DNA of 17,693 nucleotides, taken from UBA7398 sp963978235. GTDB lineage: Bacteria > Actinomycetota > Actinomycetes > Nanopelagicales > Nanopelagicaceae. Below are positions 13,212 through 17,693 of the stretch, piece after piece; positions within the stretch are counted from its first letter, which is position 1; each line of letters opens with the position of its first letter. The translations under genes were made by a program, and so were the position numbers. The notes below the pieces were generated by a model, which worked only from the letters and a program-made list of their open reading frames with translations, ran no database searches and was not told where the DNA came from. The stretch covers positions 1 through 17,693 of the forward strand of contig CAXBQM010000017.1 in the NCBI GenBank assembly GCA_963978235.1. The letters are read 5' to 3'.

Positions 13212-14623
13212 TGATCCCATTATCAATTGCCACCATCACTGAGATTGTTGAAGGGAAGAGTTTTCAGATAGACCCAGAAACTCTTATTTCAGCGGATTTT
13301 TCAATAGATTCACGGGCTGTTCATGCAGGTGGCATTTTCGTCGCTATCCGAGGTGAAAAAGTGGATGGTCATGATTTTGCTAGCCAAGCCATTGCGGCCG
13401 GCGCACTCTGCGTTCTCGCTGAGCGAGAAGTTGCCGTTCCATGCATTGTCGTGCCAGATGTCGTAAAAGCGCTAGGACTTTTAGCTCACTATGTTCGTCA
13501 CCATATTCCGCATTTGAAAGTTGTTGGAATTACTGGATCGCAAGGGAAGACAACAACAAAAGATTTATTGGCTCATGTATTAAGTGCAGCTGGCCGAACT
13601 CATGCCGCTAAAGGTTCTTATAACAATGATTTAGGTGCGCCACTTACGCTACTTGAATGTCAAGCGACAACTAAATTCTGCATTGTCGAAATGGGCGCTC
13701 GGCATTCAGGAGATATCGCGCGGCTAACCAAGATAGCTGATCCCAATGTTGGCGTGGTATTAAAAGTCGGTAATGCGCATATTGGCGAATTTGGCTCACA
13801 GGAAAAGATTGCGCAAACGAAGAAAGAGTTAATCGACTTCTTGCCAGAATCCGCCATTGCGGTGCTTGGTACTTATGATGCCTTTACTCCGAAAATGGTT
13901 GATGCCAAAGAACCTCAAAACAATGGCCGAGCAGTGATTCGATTCGGAGAGAGCCATGGCGATGATGTTCGCGCTGCCGATATTGAATTTCGCGAAGGGC
14001 GAGCACATTTTGATTTAGTGACACCAGCTGGCCGTGAGCCAGTGGGATTGCGAATCGTAGGAGTCCATCAAATCGCGAATGCGCTAGCTGCCGCTGCAGC
14101 AGCAACAGCGCTACAACTTCCCATTGAAATGATCGCAGCCGCACTTTCTACGGCAGAAATAGCGAGCAAGTGGCGGATGGAGTTACACGATCTCAATGGC
14201 TTATTAGTGATTAATGATGCATATAACGCCAATCCGGAAAGTATGTCGGCTGCGCTTCGAACACTTGCGCTTTTGAGTCAAGAACGCGGTGGAAGATCGT
14301 GGGCTTTTCTTGGAACGATGCATGAACTCGGGGAAGAAAGTCCGCGTAGCCATGCGGAAATTGGTGAACTTGCCGAAAATCTTGGAATTGATCATCTCGT
14401 TTCAATTGGGAACTCAGAGTATTGCCGTAGCGTTGGCAACGCGATTCAAACGCATCAATTCCTGAATGCACATGATGCGGCCGAAATGTTTCAACATTTC
14501 CAAAGCGGTGATGTTGTTCTCGTTAAAGCATCGCGCGCAGAAGCGTTAGAAAAATTGGCGGATTCCGCGCTGCTGTATTGGCGAACCACGCATATTGGCG
14601 AGATAGGAGATCAGCAACCGTGA
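13211..14623 (+). CDS. murF: UDP-MurNAc-tripeptide-D-alanyl-D-alanine ligase MurF
   Basis: A 470-residue Mur ligase that adds D-Ala-D-Ala to complete the pentapeptide precursor. It has the N-terminal MurF domain with FSIDSRAVHAGGIFVAIRGEKVDGHDF, the ATP loop GSQGKTT (109-115, Lys113), KGSYNNDLGAPLTLL, EMGARHSGDI and the MurF hallmark NDAYNANPESM. Length is normal. It begins at an ATG overlapping the murE stop (TAATG) and ends in a TGA that overlaps the GTG of mraY (GTGA). Confidence 0.96.
   Translation: MIPLSIATITEIVEGKSFQIDPETLISADFSIDSRAVHAGGIFVAIRGEKVDGHDFASQAIAAGALCVLAEREVAVPCIVVPDVVKALGLLAHYVRHHIPHLKVVGITGSQGKTTTKDLLAHVLSAAGRTHAAKGSYNNDLGAPLTLLECQATTKFCIVEMGARHSGDIARLTKIADPNVGVVLKVGNAHIGEFGSQEKIAQTKKELIDFLPESAIAVLGTYDAFTPKMVDAKEPQNNGRAVIRFGESHGDDVRAADIEFREGRAHFDLVTPAGREPVGLRIVGVHQIANALAAAAAATALQLPIEMIAAALSTAEIASKWRMELHDLNGLLVINDAYNANPESMSAALRTLALLSQERGGRSWAFLGTMHELGEESPRSHAEIGELAENLGIDHLVSIGNSEYCRSVGNAIQTHQFLNAHDAAEMFQHFQSGDVVLVKASRAEALEKLADSALLYWRTTHIGEIGDQQP
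14605..14609 (+). promoter_or_regulatory. Ribosome binding site of mraY
   Basis: AGGAG inside the murF 3' end, 10 bases before the GTG at 14620. Together with the GTGA overlap it supports this start over an upstream ATG at 14578. Confidence 0.65.
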
Positions 14624-15678
14624 AAGGAATTCTCTTCGCAGGCGCTATTTCACTTCTTATAAGTTTCTTCGCTACGCCAGCGCTCATTCGATTTTTAGCG
14701 AAACGTGGTTATGGTCAAATCATTCGTGATGATGGTCCGAGAACGCATCATGTGAAACGCGGAACTCCAACCATGGGTGGAATCGTTTTGATTATTGCTG
14801 CTGCACTGGGTTATTTCATCAGTCATCTATTGACCGGTGTATCAATTAGTACGTCCGCGCTATTAGTCCTTGGCATGGTAGTTGGCCTTGGGTTTGTAGG
14901 TTTTCTCGATGACTGGTTGAAAGTTTCGAAGAAACGTTCACTGGGTTTAAAAGCTCGTCAAAAATTATTGGGACAAGCGCTGGTTGCGGCACTCTTTGGA
15001 ATCTTTGCCATTAGATTCCCAGATGAAAATTCATTGACGCCGATCTCATTAAATTTATCGATTGTTCGGGACACCACTGTGGTACTAGGTGCCGCTCTTG
15101 TCGTTATTTGGGCAATTTTCATGGTGCTAGGAACTAGTAATGGCGTCAACCTCACTGATGGACTTGATGGTTTAGCAACCGGCGCTGCCGTCATGACCTT
15201 CCTCTCGTTTATTTTGATTGGTGTCTGGGAATTCGGCCAAAGTTGTGCGATATCGATGGGGCCAAAGTGTTATGAAGTTCGTGATCCATTAGATCTTGCA
15301 GTTCTCGCAGCCGCATTTAGTGGGGCTTGCTTTGGTTTTCTCTGGTGGAATGCATCACCGGCAAAAATATTTATGGGCGATACCGGCTCACTTGCGCTGG
15401 GTGGCGCGCTTGCTGGACTTGCGATGACATTGCGCACTGAACTATTACTAATTCCGCTAGGTGGACTCTTCGTCATTATTACTCTCTCCGTAATAATTCA
15501 AACCACCTACTTCAAACTCTCTGGTGGTAAGCGAGTATTTAAAATGGCTCCACTACAGCATCACTTTGAATTGCTGGGCTGGGGTGAAGTGACGATTGTT
15601 ATACGTTTCTGGATTATTGCTGGGTTATGCGTAGCGGTGGGGCTCGCTCTCTTCTATGCGCAATGGGTGGTCGCATAG
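14620..15678 (+). CDS. mraY: Phospho-MurNAc-pentapeptide translocase MraY
   Basis: A 352-residue polytopic membrane enzyme that moves phospho-MurNAc-pentapeptide to undecaprenyl phosphate, giving lipid I. Conserved loops are all present: DDGPRTHHVKRGTPTMGG, FLDDWLKVSKKRSLGL with the paired Asp, the NLTDGLDGLA motif, FMGDTGSLALG, and the C-terminal PLQHHFELLGWGE. About ten hydrophobic segments fit the family. GTG 14620 is chosen because the protein then begins just before the first helix, overlaps the murF stop by 4 bases and has AGGAG upstream; the ATG at 14578 would add 14 hydrophilic residues that read as murF sequence in another frame. A 4-base gap follows before murD. Confidence 0.96.
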   Translation: MKGILFAGAISLLISFFATPALIRFLAKRGYGQIIRDDGPRTHHVKRGTPTMGGIVLIIAAALGYFISHLLTGVSISTSALLVLGMVVGLGFVGFLDDWLKVSKKRSLGLKARQKLLGQALVAALFGIFAIRFPDENSLTPISLNLSIVRDTTVVLGAALVVIWAIFMVLGTSNGVNLTDGLDGLATGAAVMTFLSFILIGVWEFGQSCAISMGPKCYEVRDPLDLAVLAAAFSGACFGFLWWNASPAKIFMGDTGSLALGGALAGLAMTLRTELLLIPLGGLFVIITLSVIIQTTYFKLSGGKRVFKMAPLQHHFELLGWGEVTIVIRFWIIAGLCVAVGLALFYAQWVVA

Positions 15679-15682
15679 TTTT

Positions 15683-17065
15683 ATGAGTTCATTTCTCACT
15701 GAATTAAAGAGTAAGACGGTATTAATTCTTGGTGGCGGTGTCACGGGAAAATCACTTCGAAAATATTTGGAAACTCATGCTCACTCTGTTGTAGTAGTGG
15801 ACGAGCAGAAAAATCAGAGCGGTGAAATTGCCGTTTTAACCGATGACATTCTTGCACGCATCGATCTCGCCATCGTCTCGCCAGGTTGGCGACGTGATCA
15901 TCCGTTCGTTGACATGTTAAGAAAATCCAATATTCCAATACTCAGTGAGATTGATTTCGCCTGGCAGGTAAAGTGCGAAATCGCTCCTGAGCAACGTTGG
16001 ATTGGTTTAACCGGAACGAATGGCAAAACCACAACGATTCAGATGGTGGCAAGTATTTTTGAACACGGGGCGATCAATGGCACTGCATGCGGAAATGTGG
16101 GCGAGACCGTCATCGATGCGGTGACACATCAACCACCATTCGATTTCTTGGCCCTTGAACTCTCCTCCTTCCAATTGGAATGGAGTGAGAATGCGCGTTA
16201 TGAAGCCGGGGCGCTTTTAAATATCGCCGAAGACCATATCGATTGGCATGGATCGTTTGATAACTATGGAAAAGCCAAACTTAAACTTCTTGAAGTTTCG
16301 AAAGTAGCCATCGTCAATGGTGATGATGACCATGCAATGGCGGTCGTACGCTCGTTAAATGCAGAGAAAATCATCCGGTTTACGTTAAAGACGCCAACGC
16401 CGGGCACAGTCGGACTCGTTGAAAATCTCTTGGTAGATCGCGCATTTATCGGCGATGGTGATGCTGAAGTGTTAAGTGAGTTATCTGATATTAAACCGGC
16501 AGTTCCACACAATGTTGCAAATGCGCTGGCGGCAGGTGCGCTCTGTCGCGCAATCGGAATCTCTTCCGAGAAAATTCAGCGTGGCATCAAGAACTTCACT
16601 TTGGATCATCATCGCTTAGAGACGGTTTTAGTTCATAATGAAATCACGTGGATTAATGATTCAAAAGCAACAAACCCTCATGCCGCACTTGCCGCGTTAT
16701 TTTCGCAATTAAAAACAATCTGGATTGCTGGTGGTTTGGCAAAAGGCGCTTCGATGAGCGAATTGATTGAACGAGGGAGTAGTCGAATCAAGGCGGCGAT
16801 TTTGATTGGTACTGATGCGCCAATCATCGAATCTGAATTAAAGAAATCGGCACCCGCCATTCCGATTTACCGAGTTGGCACGGATGGTTCATTAAAAGGT
16901 AAGGCGTTGATGTTGGCTGTTGTTACCAAAGCTATGGAGTTAGCAGAACCAGGAGATTCGGTATTACTTGCTCCCGCGTGTGCCTCCATGGATCAATTCA
17001 CTTCGTATGCTGATCGTGGCAATTCATTTGCTGCATCGGTGCAGGAATTGGTGGCACATGCGTAA
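15683..17065 (+). CDS. murD: UDP-MurNAc-L-alanine-D-glutamate ligase MurD
   Basis: A 460-residue cytoplasmic Mur ligase that adds D-Glu to UDP-MurNAc-L-Ala. The N-terminal Rossmann-like strand VLILGGGVTGKS binds the UDP part; the ATP loop is GTNGKTT (111-117, Lys115). LELSSFQLEW, HIDWHGSFDNYGKAK, INDSKATNPHAAL and the C-terminal APACASMDQFTSYADRGNSF follow, all typical MurD. I choose ATG 15683, four bases after the mraY stop; an ATG at 15656 inside mraY is possible but adds nine residues before the conserved start. Neither has a good ribosome site. The gene overlaps ftsW by 8 bases. Confidence 0.96.
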   Translation: MSSFLTELKSKTVLILGGGVTGKSLRKYLETHAHSVVVVDEQKNQSGEIAVLTDDILARIDLAIVSPGWRRDHPFVDMLRKSNIPILSEIDFAWQVKCEIAPEQRWIGLTGTNGKTTTIQMVASIFEHGAINGTACGNVGETVIDAVTHQPPFDFLALELSSFQLEWSENARYEAGALLNIAEDHIDWHGSFDNYGKAKLKLLEVSKVAIVNGDDDHAMAVVRSLNAEKIIRFTLKTPTPGTVGLVENLLVDRAFIGDGDAEVLSELSDIKPAVPHNVANALAAGALCRAIGISSEKIQRGIKNFTLDHHRLETVLVHNEITWINDSKATNPHAALAALFSQLKTIWIAGGLAKGASMSELIERGSSRIKAAILIGTDAPIIESELKKSAPAIPIYRVGTDGSLKGKALMLAVVTKAMELAEPGDSVLLAPACASMDQFTSYADRGNSFAASVQELVAHA

Positions 17066-17693
17066 AAGTTATTTCACAAAACCAGAGTCTTCTTATTATT
17101 TGATCTTAGGAAGTGTGGCAGCGCTTACTGGGTTGGGTTTAACGATGGTGCTTTCAGCATCTGCAGTACGCGCACTTCATGAATCGGGAAATTCATTTGC
17201 AATCGTCGGAAAACAACTTTTCTTTCTCGCACTCTCGGTGCCAGCAGCCTACGCCGCCATGAAATTAAGGCCTTCGCTCTGGGGGAGGCTTTCAAATTTG
17301 GCACTTTTACTCTCATTCGGATTTTTACTTTTGCCGTTCTTACCTGGCTTGGGAAAGACAGTAAATGGAAACACGAACTGGATTACCTTTGCCGGTTTTA
17401 CTCTGCAACCAAGTGAGTTTGCAAAATTTGGTCTCATCATCTGGTGCGCTGCAAAACTCAGCACATACGATAAAAATTTCCGTGCCGACGGATCAGATTC
17501 GACTCAACACTCCATTAAATTTTTCTGGTACCTCATGCCAGGTTTTATCGCCATGGAACTCTTGATTTTGAAAGGGCATGACGTTGGTACCGCTGTAATT
17601 ATGGCGATGATATTTGCTGGCATTTTATTTATTGCGGGTTTGCCGTATCGATTGATGGCAATATCTAGTGGCGCTGCGCTTGCTGTGCTTGCG
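17058..17693 (+). CDS. ftsW: Septal peptidoglycan glycosyltransferase FtsW, partial
   Basis: The frame opens at ATG 17058 inside the end of murD and runs to the window edge, giving 212 residues, about half of a usual FtsW. It is a SEDS family glycosyltransferase that polymerises lipid II with FtsI. Visible are a helix at about 14-34 ending in VLSASAV, further helices, the SEDS block GKTVNGNTNWITFAGFTLQPSEFAKF, and a KGHDVGTAV segment where relatives have QPDLGT. The catalytic Asp of SEDS proteins lies in a later loop and is outside the window. RodA is the main alternative, but the place after murD makes FtsW the clear choice. Confidence 0.95.
   Translation, partial: MRKSYFTKPESSYYLILGSVAALTGLGLTMVLSASAVRALHESGNSFAIVGKQLFFLALSVPAAYAAMKLRPSLWGRLSNLALLLSFGFLLLPFLPGLGKTVNGNTNWITFAGFTLQPSEFAKFGLIIWCAAKLSTYDKNFRADGSDSTQHSIKFFWYLMPGFIAMELLILKGHDVGTAVIMAMIFAGILFIAGLPYRLMAISSGAALAVLA

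Noticed and set aside
14578..14619. ATG 14578 as mraY start
   Set aside because: Adds hydrophilic residues inside murF; GTG 14620 has AGGAG upstream and a GTGA overlap.

Overview
The window looks like chromosome of an actinobacterium with moderate GC (lines I counted by hand ran from about 42% to 52%). The evidence is the actinobacterial-type LexA box, a DUF3040-type protein, a DUF6504-type protein next to a second DnaE-like polymerase, the order of the division and cell wall (dcw) genes, a DAP-type MurE, and an RNA structure before rsmH that resembles the actinobacterial mraW motif. Short intergenic regions and many overlapping genes suggest a streamlined genome. A freshwater Nanopelagicales (acI-like) origin fits but is inference.

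Layout. (1) Positions 1-1702, minus strand: YbaK-type deacylase, alpha/beta hydrolase and a CrtA-like carotenoid oxygenase cut by the window edge, packed as an operon. (2) 1734-2302: a strong hairpin terminator, a DoxX membrane protein on the minus strand, and its promoter, whose -35 lies in a perfect 20-bp palindrome. (3) 2379-7234, plus strand: an SOS-type mutagenesis cassette of a DUF6504-like protein, a DnaE2-like polymerase and DinB. Its promoter carries a perfect LexA box that contains the first start codon. (4) 7293-7690: a small DUF3040-type membrane protein and its terminator. (5) 7718-17693: the dcw cluster, mraZ, rsmH, ftsL-like, ftsI, murE, murF, mraY, murD and ftsW (cut by the right edge).

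In the dcw cluster MraZ probably controls its own promoter. That promoter lies inside a phased array of TGG boxes, preceded by a G-rich tract and followed by a hairpin in the leader. A second layer of control may be the structured RNA between mraZ and rsmH. From rsmH to ftsW almost every gene overlaps the next by 1 to 8 bases, which suggests translational coupling. The products make lipid-linked peptidoglycan precursor (MurE, MurF, MurD, MraY) and use it at the septum (FtsL, FtsI, FtsW).

No gene-free stretch exceeds 300 bases. The three longest (2205-2415, 7647-7849, 8282-8468) all hold regulatory elements, described below. I saw no tRNA, rRNA, insertion sequence, CRISPR array or phage gene.
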